Assembly: GCA_035518635.1 (NCBI GenBank)
Contig: DATIXI010000006.1
Location: forward strand, 8,859-72,858
DNA length: 64,000 nucleotides
Direction: 5' to 3'
Origin: AC-32 sp035518635
GTDB taxonomy: Bacteria > Actinomycetota > Thermoleophilia > Gaiellales > Gaiellaceae
Shown: positions 50,597 through 59,266 of the stretch, piece by piece
Layout: the number at the start of each line of letters is the position of its first letter
Position numbering within the stretch: the first letter of the stretch is position 1
Translations under genes and position numbers: made by a program
The notes under the pieces: generated by a model
Database searches by the model: none
Seen by the model: only the letters and a program-made list of their open reading frames with translations
What the model was told of the DNA's origin: nothing

Positions 50597-50929
50597 ATGG
50601 ACGAGCTGACGGACGGGGACTTCGAGGAGAAGGTCCTTCGCGCGGACCGGCCGGTCGTGGTCGACTTCTGGGCGCCCTGGTGTGGTCCGTGCCACGCGGT
50701 CGAGCCGATCCTCATGGAGCTCGAGGAGGAACACGGCGACAGGGTCGTGTTCACGAAGCTCGACATCGACCAGAACATCCGCACGGCCTCCCGCTACAAC
50801 GTGCTCTCGATCCCGACAGTGATCCTCTTCGCCGACGGCGAGCCGCGCGAGACCGTCATCGGCGCGCGCCCCCGCTCGCACTACGAGCAGGCGTGGTCGG
50901 CCTGGCTCGCACCCGCCGCCCAGCCCTAG
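50597..50929 (+). CDS. trxA: thioredoxin
   Basis: 110 residues. VVVDFWAPWCGPCHAVEPIL holds the WCGPC redox site (about residues 27-31), then cis-Pro in NVLSIPTVILFADGE. A general dithiol-disulfide oxidoreductase. The C-terminal helix ends in LAPAAQP. TAGCAT (50584-50589) ends seven bases before the ATG, within the end of the glycosyltransferase gene. CTAG stop shared with the convergent permease gene. Confidence 0.95.
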   Translation: MDELTDGDFEEKVLRADRPVVVDFWAPWCGPCHAVEPILMELEEEHGDRVVFTKLDIDQNIRTASRYNVLSIPTVILFADGEPRETVIGARPRSHYEQAWSAWLAPAAQP

Positions 50930-51966
50930 GCCGAGACGCTCTGCGGAGCCGCCTCGCGCGACCGGGCCCGGCTCGCGCGCGGCCGGTCCTCCTCGTCCAG
51001 GCCCTTCGGCGAGTAGCCGACGCGCGGGTCGAGGTACGCGTAGAGCAGATCGACGATCAGGTTGAAGATGATGATCGCGACGGTCACGAGCACGATGATC
51101 GCGATCAGCACGGGCAGGTCCTGGCGCCGCAGGCTCCTGACCGCGAGCGAGCCGATGCCGGGCAGGCCGAACACCGTCTCGATGAAGACCGCGCCACCGA
51201 ACGCAAGGCCGAGGTCCATGCCGAGCATCGTGATCAGCGGCAGCGCGGCGTTCCGCAGCACGTGGTGGCGGATGACGCGCCACTCGGAGGCGCCCTTCGC
51301 CCGGGCGGTCGTCACGTAGTCGGCACCGAGCGTCTCGAGCACGCTGGCCCGGATCATCCGCGCGTAGAGCGCCGCGAACATCAGGCCGAACGTCATCCAG
51401 GGCAGGATCAGGTGGTACGCCCACTGCGTCGGCCCGCCGCACTGCTGCCCGAGGCTCGGGTAGAAGAAGTCGCAGTAGCCGGCGAACGGCAGCGCGTGGA
51501 GCTTGTAGGCGAACAGGTAGTTGAGGATCAGCGCGAGCCAGACCGGATGCACCGAGATCCCTATCAGGATGAAGATCATCGACGCGCGGTCGGTCAGCGA
51601 GCGCGGTCGTAACGCCGAGATGATCCCGATCGGGATCGCGAGCATGAGCCAGAAGATCGCTCCCCCGAACACGAGCGACGCGGTGATCGGCACCGCCCGC
51701 CGCATGATCGCGTTGACGTCCTCGCCCGTCGCGGTCGACTGGCCCATCGAACCGCCGGTGACGATGTGCTGGAGGAACTGCTCGTACTGCCGGTAGACGG
51801 GGCCGTGGAGCCCGGTCAGCTGCTCGGTGCTCTTCGTGACCTCGTTCCCGCGGGTCGCCTGCGGGCGATTGGCGGGGATGACGTAGAAGATGATGTACGT
51901 CGAGAGCGTGACGGCGATGAACACCATCACCGCCCACGCCAGCCGCTTCAGCACGTAGGGCAGCAC
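50926..51966 (-). CDS. orphan DppB/OppB-type ABC permease
   Basis: 346 residues with about six helices. VLKRLAWAVMVFIAVTLSTYIIFYVIP is the standard DppB N terminus, and the EAA cytoplasmic loop is ETLGADYVTTARAKGASEWRVIRHHVLRNAALP. Peptide or nickel transport systems need a DppC-type permease, two ATPases and a binding protein, none of which is in the window. It sits 41 bases after thiL on the same strand, so it may be read with the thiamine operon, or it may be the broken end of a transporter locus elsewhere. GTG start. Confidence 0.85.
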   Translation of the reverse strand: MLPYVLKRLAWAVMVFIAVTLSTYIIFYVIPANRPQATRGNEVTKSTEQLTGLHGPVYRQYEQFLQHIVTGGSMGQSTATGEDVNAIMRRAVPITASLVFGGAIFWLMLAIPIGIISALRPRSLTDRASMIFILIGISVHPVWLALILNYLFAYKLHALPFAGYCDFFYPSLGQQCGGPTQWAYHLILPWMTFGLMFAALYARMIRASVLETLGADYVTTARAKGASEWRVIRHHVLRNAALPLITMLGMDLGLAFGGAVFIETVFGLPGIGSLAVRSLRRQDLPVLIAIIVLVTVAIIIFNLIVDLLYAYLDPRVGYSPKGLDEEDRPRASRARSREAAPQSVSA

Positions 51967-52007
51967 TGCTAACGCCTACGTTGACGGCTCGCGGCCGGTT
52001 CGGCAAC

Positions 52008-52826
52008 TCAGGAGCGGAAGTGCTCCCAGCCCGAGAGCTCCCTGGGCTCTCCGGCCAGCCGTAGCTCGACGCCCTCGCCCGCCTCGCAGCGGCCGATCTC
52101 GGCGAACCCGAGCGGATCCGGTGTCGCCGCGAGGAGCTCGTAGTCCTCGCCGAAGCCGAGGTCCTCGGTCGTCGCGCCGTCGGCGAGGGGGACCCGCTCG
52201 AGGTCGATCGCCAGGCGGCAGCCCGAGCGGCGGGCGAGGTGGCCCGCGTCGACCGCGATGCCGTCCGAGACGTCGATCAGCGCATGAGCGACCGCGGCAA
52301 GACGTCGACCCTCCTCGAGTCGCAGCGGTGGCCTCGCGTAGCCGCCACCGCGAAAGGCCGCACCGGCGGCGCCGAGCTGCCCCGTGACGACGAGGAGGTC
52401 GCCGGGCCTGGCGCCATCGCGGCCGGGCACGCGCTCCGAGCGGCCGAGCGCCGTGACGCAGAGCGTGAGGAGGTCGGCGCGGGTCGTGTCGCCGCCGACG
52501 ATCGGCACCCGAGGCTCGTTCAGGCCCGCGTAGAGCTCGAGAACGTCGTCGAGCTCTGTCGTTCCGGGCGCGGCAAGCGTCACGAGCAGCGCCTCCGGCT
52601 CCGCCCCCGAGGCGGCGAGGTCGCTCAGGTTGACGGCGGCAGCCCTGAACCCGAGCTCGCGGTAGGTCGTCCAGTCGAGACGGAAGTGGACGCCCTCGAC
52701 GAGCGCGTCCTGTGTCACGACGAGCCCACCCGAGAGCCGGGCCGCGTCGTGCTCGATCCCGCTCGCGAGCCCGCGGCGCTCCAGCTCCGCGAGCAGGCCG
52801 AGCTCGCCGAGCTCAGAGAGCCGCAT
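52008..52826 (-). CDS. thiL: thiamine-monophosphate kinase
   Basis: 272 residues, somewhat short (usually 310-330). Phosphorylates TMP to TPP, the last step of the pathway. PurM-like fold: the metal-binding region IEHDAARLSGGLVVTQDALVEGVHFRLDW (GDDAA of most ThiL reads HDAA here), AVNLSDLAASGAEPEALLV, GGDTTRADLL and IDVSDGIAVDAGHLA. The GTG/ATG choice is ATG 52826, overlapping thiE by 14 bases. Last thi gene before the orphan permease. Confidence 0.9.
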   Translation of the reverse strand: MRLSELGELGLLAELERRGLASGIEHDAARLSGGLVVTQDALVEGVHFRLDWTTYRELGFRAAAVNLSDLAASGAEPEALLVTLAAPGTTELDDVLELYAGLNEPRVPIVGGDTTRADLLTLCVTALGRSERVPGRDGARPGDLLVVTGQLGAAGAAFRGGGYARPPLRLEEGRRLAAVAHALIDVSDGIAVDAGHLARRSGCRLAIDLERVPLADGATTEDLGFGEDYELLAATPDPLGFAEIGRCEAGEGVELRLAGEPRELSGWEHFRS

Positions 52827-53364
52827 CGACCGCCGCCAGCACCGCCGCGGCGTCACGCGCCGCGCGGACGACCGCGACACCTGTCGCGCCCGCGCGGACG
52901 CAGTCGCCCGCGTTGGAGGCGTCGATTCCGCCGATCGCGACCACGGGCACCGACACGGCCGCGCAGATCTCGGCGAGGCCCTCGAGCCCGATCGGGGGGT
53001 CCGCATCCGGCTTCGTGGGCGTCGCCCAGACGGGCCCGGCTCCGACATAGGCGGCTCCCGATGCCTCGCCCGCCCGCGCTTCGACGACCGACGCGGCGGA
53101 GGTGCCGAGGAGAAGGCCCGCCGCGATAGCGCGCTCGGCGCCCGGGTCGTCCCGGCCGAGGTGCACGCCGTCGGCGCCGAGCCGGATCGCCGCTTCCACG
53201 TCGTCGTTGACGACGAAGACGGCCCCGAGGTCGCCGAAGGGGCGCCCTGCCTCGACCACCTCGTCCGTGCTCGCCCCTTTGAGGCGCAGCTGGACGACCG
53301 TCGCGCCGCCCTCGACCGCGGCGCGCGCGGTCTCGAGATCCTCGACGATCGCGTGCAGCCTCAC
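52813..53364 (-). CDS. thiE: thiamine-phosphate synthase
   Basis: 183 residues, short for ThiE (about 210). Joins HMP-pyrophosphate and thiazole phosphate. VVQLRLKGASTDEVVEAG, FVVNDDVEAAIRLGADGVHLGRDD, YVGAGPVWATPTKPDA and VVAIGGIDASNAGDCVRAGATGVAVVRA are the phosphate- and substrate-binding blocks of the TIM barrel. Overlaps thiL (14 bases) and thiM (4 bases). Confidence 0.93.
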   Translation of the reverse strand: MRLHAIVEDLETARAAVEGGATVVQLRLKGASTDEVVEAGRPFGDLGAVFVVNDDVEAAIRLGADGVHLGRDDPGAERAIAAGLLLGTSAASVVEARAGEASGAAYVGAGPVWATPTKPDADPPIGLEGLAEICAAVSVPVVAIGGIDASNAGDCVRAGATGVAVVRAARDAAAVLAAVDAAL

Positions 53365-54152
53365 GCGACGCGGTAACGGGAGTCGAGCGTCCCTGGGTCG
53401 AGGGCCGCAAGCGCGTCGTAGAGCGCCGCGTGGAAGGTGCCCGGCCCCTTCGCCTCGGCAGCCGCGTCCTCGGCGGCGACCCCGAACGCGACCAGCGCCT
53501 CGGCGGCAGCCTCGAGCGGCGCCTCGGGACGGACGGCGAGGAAGCAGCCGGTGATCGCCGTCGACATACAGCCGGTCCCGCTGACCGCGCCCAGCAGCGG
53601 GTGGCCGTTCGCAACCGCGTAGCTCCGGTCGCCGTCCGAGACATGGTCCACGGGCCCCGTGACCGAGGCGACGCAGCCGAGCGCCTTCGCCGCGGCCTGC
53701 GCGAGCTCCGGGCTCGCCGCCGCGCCGACCGACTCGACTCCACGGATCTCCGCCTCCTGCCCGGCCAGCGTCGCGATCTCGGCCGCGTTCCCGCGCACGA
53801 CCGCGATCTCGAGCTCGCCGAGCAGGCGCTCCGCCGTGGCCGTCCGGTAGGTGGTCGCCCCCGCGCCGACCGGGTCGAGCACGATCGGCGCGCCGGCCCG
53901 GTTCGCCGCCCGGCCGGCCATCAGCATCGCCTCGATCCAGTGATCGGAGAGGGTGCCGATGTTCAGCACGAGCGCCCCGGCGACGGACGCCATCTCCTCC
54001 ACCTCCTGCGGAGCGTGCGCCATCACCGGGAGCGCTCCGATCGCGACCGTCGCATTCGCAGTCTCGTTCATGACCACGTAGTTCGTGATCTGGTGCACGA
54101 GCGGCTTGCGCTCGCGCATCGCACGGAGATCGGCGCCCGTGGTGAGAGTCAC
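53361..54152 (-). CDS. thiM: hydroxyethylthiazole kinase
   Basis: 263 residues. A thiazole salvage kinase. LVHQITNYVVMNETANATVAIGALPVMAHAPQEVEEM is the family's N-terminal block, VLDPVGAGATTYR and NAAEIATLAG the middle, and AVSGTGCMSTAITGCF has the catalytic Cys and anion hole. The GTG start at 54152 overlaps the thiD stop. Presence of ThiM with ThiD, and no thiG or thiC nearby, suggests this operon mainly serves salvage. Confidence 0.94.
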   Translation of the reverse strand: MTLTTGADLRAMRERKPLVHQITNYVVMNETANATVAIGALPVMAHAPQEVEEMASVAGALVLNIGTLSDHWIEAMLMAGRAANRAGAPIVLDPVGAGATTYRTATAERLLGELEIAVVRGNAAEIATLAGQEAEIRGVESVGAAASPELAQAAAKALGCVASVTGPVDHVSDGDRSYAVANGHPLLGAVSGTGCMSTAITGCFLAVRPEAPLEAAAEALVAFGVAAEDAAAEAKGPGTFHAALYDALAALDPGTLDSRYRVA

Positions 54153-54937
54153 GCGGCTCCTCGCAGGCCGATCACGTCGACGGGGCCTTCGCCGGCCCCC
54201 AGCTCGGTCAGGCCCTGGGCGACGGCGCGCGAGGCGGCCTTGGCGGCGCCGCGGGCCGCGGCCTCGAGGCTCTCGCCGCGGGCGAGCAGCGCCGCCAGGG
54301 TCGCCGAGTGCGTGCAGCCGGCGCCGTGCGTAGCTCGGACCGCGTGACGCTTGACCGGGATCTCGATGTGCTCCTCGCCGTCGAAGAGGTGGTCGACGGG
54401 CTCGGCCGCGTGACCGCCGGTGACGACCACCGCCGCGGCGCCGAGCTCGTGCAGCCGCTCGGCCAGCACGGAGGGCAGGCCGTCGCCGACCAGCGCCTCT
54501 GCCTCGGGCACGTTCGGCGTGATCACGGTCGCGAGCGGGAAGAGCCGCGCGACCAGCGTCCCGACGGCCTCGTCCTTGAGCAGCCGCGCGCCGGAGCTCG
54601 CGACCATCACCGGGTCGACGACCAGAGGAACAGGGTGCTCGTCCAGGAAGTCCGCGACCGCCTCGATCTGGGCCGACGAGGAGAGCATCCCCGTCTTGGC
54701 CGCGTCGACGCCGATGTCGTCGAACACCGCCTCGAGCTGGGCAGTGACGATCTCCGGCGGAACGTCGTGGACGGCGGTCACCCCGGTCGTGTTCTGCGCA
54801 GTCAGCGCGACGACCGCGCTCATCCCGTGGCAGCCGGCGGCGGCGAAGGCCTTCAGGTCGGCCTGGATCCCAGCGCCGCCCCCGGAGTCCGACCCCGCAA
54901 TAGTCAAACAGCATGGGGGAACCCATGGTTCCCCCAT
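54149..54937 (-). CDS. thiD: hydroxymethylpyrimidine (phosphate) kinase
   Basis: 262 residues. Two-step kinase making HMP-PP. TIAGSDSGGGAGIQADLKAFAAAGCHGMSAVVALTAQNT, KTGMLSSSAQIEAVADFL, VDPVMVASSGARLL and HGAGCTHSATLAALLARG (catalytic Cys) are diagnostic. ATG 54937 has AAGGAGGGGG six bases upstream. The first codons form the left arm of a perfect 11-bp hairpin (54912-54938) containing the start codon, so the N terminus MGEPWVPPCC is unlike other ThiD proteins. Directly downstream of the TPP riboswitch. Confidence 0.93.
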   Translation of the reverse strand: MGEPWVPPCCLTIAGSDSGGGAGIQADLKAFAAAGCHGMSAVVALTAQNTTGVTAVHDVPPEIVTAQLEAVFDDIGVDAAKTGMLSSSAQIEAVADFLDEHPVPLVVDPVMVASSGARLLKDEAVGTLVARLFPLATVITPNVPEAEALVGDGLPSVLAERLHELGAAAVVVTGGHAAEPVDHLFDGEEHIEIPVKRHAVRATHGAGCTHSATLAALLARGESLEAAARGAAKAASRAVAQGLTELGAGEGPVDVIGLRGAA

Positions 54938-54938
54938 G
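54912..54938 (-). promoter_or_regulatory. hairpin over the thiD start codon
   Basis: CATGGGGGAAC (start side) and GTTCCCCCATG pair perfectly over 11 bp around a five-base loop. The left arm includes the thiD ATG and follows the Shine-Dalgarno directly. It could be part of the riboswitch expression platform or a separate translational block. Confidence 0.5.
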
Positions 54939-55035
54939 TGCCCCCTCCTTAGCGGGCGCGACATGGCCAAGGACACTCAGCTCCGGCCGAGCAAAGCTCG
55001 GCCTCCGCGGCGGGCTGCTCGTTCTCCAACTTGGG

Positions 55036-55108
55036 CTCCTCCCTCCGCCGGCATGACCCGGGTCAGGTTCGTCGGGTGTGATCTCAGCCCGTGAGGGCAC
55101 CCCGGTGC
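55036..55108 (-). ncRNA. TPP (thi-box) riboswitch
   Basis: The minus strand has the conserved core GGGGTGCCC, GGCTGAGATCACACCCG, then GAACCTGACCCGGGTCATGCC and the closing GGCGGAGGGAG. CTGAGA is at 55082-55087. A GGCCGAGC-TTT-GCTCGGCC hairpin (54985-55003) follows but has no U-run, so control is probably by access to the thiD ribosome site. A -10 TAGCCT (55113-55118) places the transcription start at the first base of the aptamer. Confidence 0.95.
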
Positions 55109-55112
55109 GGCA

Positions 55113-55122
55113 AGGCTACCAT
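55113..55122. promoter_or_regulatory. overlapping divergent -10 elements
   Basis: AGGCTACCAT contains TACCAT (55117-55122) toward the helicase, six bases before GTG 55129, and TAGCCT (55113-55118) toward the riboswitch. The two hexamers share the TA step, as at 46244-46253. Confidence 0.5.
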
Positions 55123-55128
55123 CGTCTC

Positions 55129-57366
55129 GTGGCCACGAGTGTTGCCCTCTGGGACGACGTGCTCCAGGGCGAGGAGCTCGCCCACCTCGGCGCGGAGCCC
55201 GAGCGCGCGGCGCGGACCGTGCCGCTGCCCGACGCGCTGCACCCGCGCGTTCGTGCGTCGCTCGGCGTCGAGTCGCTCTACACGCACCAGGCCGAGGCCT
55301 GGGCGGCAGCCGCGCGCGGCGAGCACGTGATCGTCACGACGGGCACGGCAAGCGGGAAGACGCTCGCGTTCAACCTGCCCGTCCTCGACGCGCTCGCGCG
55401 CGAGCCCAAGCGCCGGGCGCTGTACCTCTACCCGACCAAGGCGCTCGCACAGGACCAGCTCCGCGCGCTAGGCAGCCTCAAGCTCCCGAGGTTGCGGGCG
55501 GCCATCTACGACGGCGACACGGCAGCCGAGCGCCGCTGGCAGGTGCGCAAGTGGGCGAACCTGATCCTGTCCAACCCGGACATGCTCCACATCGGCGTGC
55601 TGCCGCATCACGACCGCTGGGGCGACGTGCTCGCGAACCTGAGCTACGTGATCGTGGACGAGGCGCACGTCTACCGCGGCGTGTTCGGCTCACACGTCGC
55701 GAACGTGCTCCGACGGCTGCGAAGGCTCGCCCGCGTGTACGGCGCCGAGCCGCAGTTCCTGCTCGCCTCGGCGACGATCGCCAACCCGGGCGAGCTCGCG
55801 CGGTCGCTGATCGGAGCCGAGACGACCGTGGTCGGCGACGACGGAGCGCCGCGAGCCGAGCGGACGGTCGCGCTCTGGAATCCGCCGCTGACCGACGAGG
55901 AGCTCGGCTTGAGGGCGAGCGCGCTCGGCGAGGCGTCGCGCCTGATGGCCGATCTCGTCTCGCGCGGCCTCCGCACGCTCTGCTTCTCGAAGAGCCGGCG
56001 AGCGGCGGAGCTGATCCACCGCTTCACGGCGGAGCGGCTCGGCGACGACTCGGCGCTCTCGCCCTACCGGGCCGGCTACACGCCCGCTCAGCGGCGGGAG
56101 ATCGAGCGGCGCCTGCTCGACGGCGAGCTGCTCGGAGTCTCGGCGACGAATGCGCTCGAGCTCGGGATCGACGTCGGCCTCCTCGACTGCGTCCTCTCGG
56201 TCGGCTTTCCGGGAACGGTCGCCTCGCTGCGGCAGCAGTGGGGTCGCGCGGGTCGGCAGGGCCACGGGCTCGCGGTGCTCGTCGCGAGCGAGGACGCGCT
56301 CGACCAGTACTTCATGCGCGAGCCGCATGCGCTGCTCGGCCGCCGCGTCGAGGCGGCGATCCTCGATCACGAGAACCCGCGCGTGCTCGACGGCCACGTG
56401 CTGGCCGCGGCGTTCGAGGCGCCGCTCGACGACGCCGACCGCGAGCTGCTCGGCGACGCGGCGCTGGAGCGCGCAGCCGCCCTGCCGGAGCTCAAGAAGA
56501 CGAAGGCCGGCTACGTCTGGGCCGGGCGCGACTACCCCGCTGCCCGACTCTCCCTGCGCTCGACCGGGCCGGAGTCGATCACGATCGTCGACGCGTCGAG
56601 CGGGGCGATCCTCGGCATCGTCGAGCAGGAGCGCGCCTACTCGACCGTCCACGAGGGCGCGATCTACCTCCACCTGGGCGAGAGCTATCGCGTCGGGGAG
56701 CTCGACCTCGAGTCGCGGACCGCCCTGGTCGAGCCGTTCCGGGGCGACTACTACACGCAGGCGAAGACCGAGACCACGACTGCGATCGTCGATCCCCGGC
56801 GCATCGAGACCCGCCTCGGGCTCGAGCTCTCGTTCGGCAGCGTCGTCGTCACCGACCAGGTGGTCGGCTACCAGAAGCGCTCGATCCAGACCCAGGAGAG
56901 CCTCGAGGTCGTCCCGCTGGCGCTGCCGCAGACCGAGTTCGGGACGGAGGCCGTCTGGTTCCTGCCGGAGCCGTGGATGCTCGAAGGCCTGGAGAGCCAG
57001 CCGCGGCTGCTCGGGTCACTCCACGCTGCCGAGCACTCGATGATCGCGCTGCTGCCGCTCTGGGCGATGTGCGACCGCTGGGACATCGGCGGGCTCTCGA
57101 CCAACCTGCACTTCCAGACCGGGCGACCGACGATCTTCGTCTACGACGGCCACGCAGGCGGCGTCGGGATCGCAGAGCGAGGGTTCGAGGCGTTCGAGGG
57201 CTGGGTCGAGGACACGGCCCGGCTGCTCGCGGGGTGCCCGTGCGAGCGCGGGTGCCCGTCGTGCGTCCAGAGCCCGAAGTGCGGCAACCTGAACGAGCCG
57301 CTCGACAAGGAAGGGGCGCACGAGCTTCTCGCCCGGATGCTTGCAACCGGCGTCACAATCTCGTAA
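55129..57366 (+). CDS. superfamily 2 DEAD/DEAH helicase with DUF1998 (MrfA/YprA type)
   Basis: 745 residues. Walker A in VTTGTASGKTLAFNLP (about 72-87), YLYPTKALAQDQLRAL, DEAH in VIVDEAHVYRGVFGSH, LLASATIANPGE (motif III), and the second RecA domain with LGIDVGLLDCVLSVGFPG and QWGRAGRQGHG. The C-terminal DUF1998 domain ends with four cysteines in AGCPCERGCPSCVQSPKCG, a zinc site. MrfA in Bacillus repairs mitomycin crosslinks; the same role is inferred. GTG 55129 is fixed by the leaderless -10; a longer frame upstream runs through the riboswitch. Confidence 0.92.
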   Translation: MATSVALWDDVLQGEELAHLGAEPERAARTVPLPDALHPRVRASLGVESLYTHQAEAWAAAARGEHVIVTTGTASGKTLAFNLPVLDALAREPKRRALYLYPTKALAQDQLRALGSLKLPRLRAAIYDGDTAAERRWQVRKWANLILSNPDMLHIGVLPHHDRWGDVLANLSYVIVDEAHVYRGVFGSHVANVLRRLRRLARVYGAEPQFLLASATIANPGELARSLIGAETTVVGDDGAPRAERTVALWNPPLTDEELGLRASALGEASRLMADLVSRGLRTLCFSKSRRAAELIHRFTAERLGDDSALSPYRAGYTPAQRREIERRLLDGELLGVSATNALELGIDVGLLDCVLSVGFPGTVASLRQQWGRAGRQGHGLAVLVASEDALDQYFMREPHALLGRRVEAAILDHENPRVLDGHVLAAAFEAPLDDADRELLGDAALERAAALPELKKTKAGYVWAGRDYPAARLSLRSTGPESITIVDASSGAILGIVEQERAYSTVHEGAIYLHLGESYRVGELDLESRTALVEPFRGDYYTQAKTETTTAIVDPRRIETRLGLELSFGSVVVTDQVVGYQKRSIQTQESLEVVPLALPQTEFGTEAVWFLPEPWMLEGLESQPRLLGSLHAAEHSMIALLPLWAMCDRWDIGGLSTNLHFQTGRPTIFVYDGHAGGVGIAERGFEAFEGWVEDTARLLAGCPCERGCPSCVQSPKCGNLNEPLDKEGAHELLARMLATGVTIS

Positions 57367-57425
57367 CCTGGGTTCAGAGCGACAGCCAGATCCGTCCTGC
57401 GGCCCGGATCGGACGGGAGACGCAG

Positions 57426-58502
57426 ATGAGCACCTGGCTCGCAAACATCCTCCATCCCGAGCGAAGCGTGGCCAGCGCCGAGCCCGAGACGCGTCACCCG
57501 CGGGAGGCCGATCAGGTGCGCTTCTCCGATCTCGCCTGGGACCACTTCCAGTGGGAGCGCTGCCGCGAGGAGCCGACGGCGGACCTTCGTGACTGCGAGG
57601 ACCGCTACCGCGAGACTCGGGCCGCCTTCGAGGCACGCCACGGCGAGATCGTGGACGAGTACTGGTCGATCACCGAGCCGTCCGGCGTCGCGCTGACGCG
57701 CAGAAAGGCCCCATTGCTCCTTCGCCCATTCATCGACGACGTGCGCCGCTTCCACCGCGCGACCGACTGGGTCACTCGCGACGCCCCACCGATCGCGGAC
57801 GTTCTCTTCGCCTGCGAGGCCCTCGCCATACAGGTCACGGAGGCGCTCAGGTTCACGAGCGAGAGCGTTGCGATGCGGCGCATCGTCGCCGTCGCCAGCC
57901 ACCTGCTCGGCTGCCTCGACAAGGCCGGTGGCAAGCCCGAGCCCGGCAAGGCACAGCTGATCGCGGACGACCAGCAGGCCGAGCTGGACAAGATCGAGGC
58001 CTACTACCACGAGGCAGGCGTGCAGACGGGCCGGACGGTCTACATGCAGGGAATGCTGATCGGCCTCGCCGCGGTGATGGCGCTCGCGGCCCTGGTCGTG
58101 GTCCTCGCGCCGCACGTCCATCTCTTCTCGGTGCACCCGGTCAAGCGGGACCAGGTGCTGAGGACGCTGCTCGTCGCCTACGCGTCCGGAGCGGTCGGCG
58201 CGTTCGTCAGCGTGCTCCAGCGGATGGCCTCGGACAAGTACGACGTCCATTACGACCTGGGCAAGCGGACCGTCCTGATGCTCGGGACCTACCGGCCGGT
58301 GCTCGGGGCCGTGTTCGGCGTCTTCACCTACCTCGTCCTCGCGAGCGAGCTGCTCCAGACCACGGCGCCCACGGCCGGCCGGGCGATCTACTACTACGGC
58401 GCGCTCGCGTTCGTGGCCGGGTTCAGCGAGCGCTTCACGAGGGTGCTCGTCAAGAGCGTCTCGAGCGCGACCGGCGGCGGCGAGGCGAGCTCCGCAGCCT
58501 AG
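57426..58502 (+). CDS. four-helix membrane protein of unknown function
   Basis: 358 residues; I recognise no named family. Soluble N-terminal 200 residues rich in charged helices (WDHFQWERCREEPTADLRD, YRETRAAFEARHGEIV) are followed by four membrane helices at about 215-236, 256-276, 300-318 and 326-345. The last ends FVAGFSERFTRVLVKS; an AGFSERF-type motif at the end of a helix recurs in otherwise uncharacterised bacterial membrane proteins. ATG 57426 has GGGAG at seven-base spacing and a TAACCT about 55 bases upstream. Shares CTAG stop with the convergent HExxH gene. Confidence 0.75.
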   Translation: MSTWLANILHPERSVASAEPETRHPREADQVRFSDLAWDHFQWERCREEPTADLRDCEDRYRETRAAFEARHGEIVDEYWSITEPSGVALTRRKAPLLLRPFIDDVRRFHRATDWVTRDAPPIADVLFACEALAIQVTEALRFTSESVAMRRIVAVASHLLGCLDKAGGKPEPGKAQLIADDQQAELDKIEAYYHEAGVQTGRTVYMQGMLIGLAAVMALAALVVVLAPHVHLFSVHPVKRDQVLRTLLVAYASGAVGAFVSVLQRMASDKYDVHYDLGKRTVLMLGTYRPVLGAVFGVFTYLVLASELLQTTAPTAGRAIYYYGALAFVAGFSERFTRVLVKSVSSATGGGEASSAA

Positions 58503-59185
58503 GTTCCGAGCTGCGGGCCGTAGAGCCCGGCCGGCGGCGGCCCGGGCGGGGCCTCGGTCGGAAAGTCCGGCGTGTCGGGGTGCAGATCGAGGTCTCCCCC
58601 CGCCCGGCATTCGCCCGACTGGTACTCCTCGGGCATCCCGCCTTGGACGGCGAGCATGAACGACGCAACCGCCTTCCCCTCGGCGAGCGTCCCGCCGAGC
58701 CGCTCGACCGTGTACGCGACCTCCTGGATGCCGTAGCACTGGGCGGTCGCTTCGTCCGCCCAGCCGCGCAGGTGCATCGACTCGTGCGCGAGGGTCATCA
58801 GCGCCTCGGCTTCGGGGTCGGCGTCCCGGATGCAGTCGGCGTTCGAGGCGTCCGCCTGGGTGAACCGGCTCCAGTCGATCCTGGTCAGGCAGTCGAGCTC
58901 GGGATGGCTCGACACCTTGCGGAAGTGCGTGAGCTTGCCGCAGACGGCGCGGGTCAGGTGCGTGTGGGCCGATGCGTAGCCGTTCGGGAAGGGCACGTCG
59001 CCGAGTCGATTGTCGACGTCGACGAGCGACTTCCAGAGGCTCTGGCACGAGACGTGCACCGAGCGGCCGGCCAGCTCGCTCGCGACCACGCTGAGGGCAG
59101 CCTCGTTCTTCGTGCGGACATGGTGCTCCCAGCCCCAACCGCTGACGACCAGGACCACGAGCAGCAACGGAGCCGCGAGCTTCAT
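58499..59185 (-). CDS. secreted or membrane-anchored HExxH protein
   Basis: 228 residues from ATG 59185. An N-terminal signal or anchor (MKLAAPLLLVVLVVSGWG) is followed by a domain with TLAHESMHLRGWADEATAQCYG at about residues 133-154: HESMH is a zincin HExxH and the downstream Glu/Asp in DEATAQC could be the third ligand. Six or more cysteines suggest disulfides outside the membrane. A metallopeptidase is plausible but no substrate can be named. ATG 59185 is chosen over an upstream start because it begins the signal sequence. Confidence 0.7.
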   Translation of the reverse strand: MKLAAPLLLVVLVVSGWGWEHHVRTKNEAALSVVASELAGRSVHVSCQSLWKSLVDVDNRLGDVPFPNGYASAHTHLTRAVCGKLTHFRKVSSHPELDCLTRIDWSRFTQADASNADCIRDADPEAEALMTLAHESMHLRGWADEATAQCYGIQEVAYTVERLGGTLAEGKAVASFMLAVQGGMPEEYQSGECRAGGDLDLHPDTPDFPTEAPPGPPPAGLYGPQLGT

Positions 59186-59266
59186 GCGACATGTATCGGC
59201 ACGGGAGGTGTCGATCAGCAACGCTTCCGTTCGTCGTACCCTCGTAAGCGATCGAAGGAGGACGAC

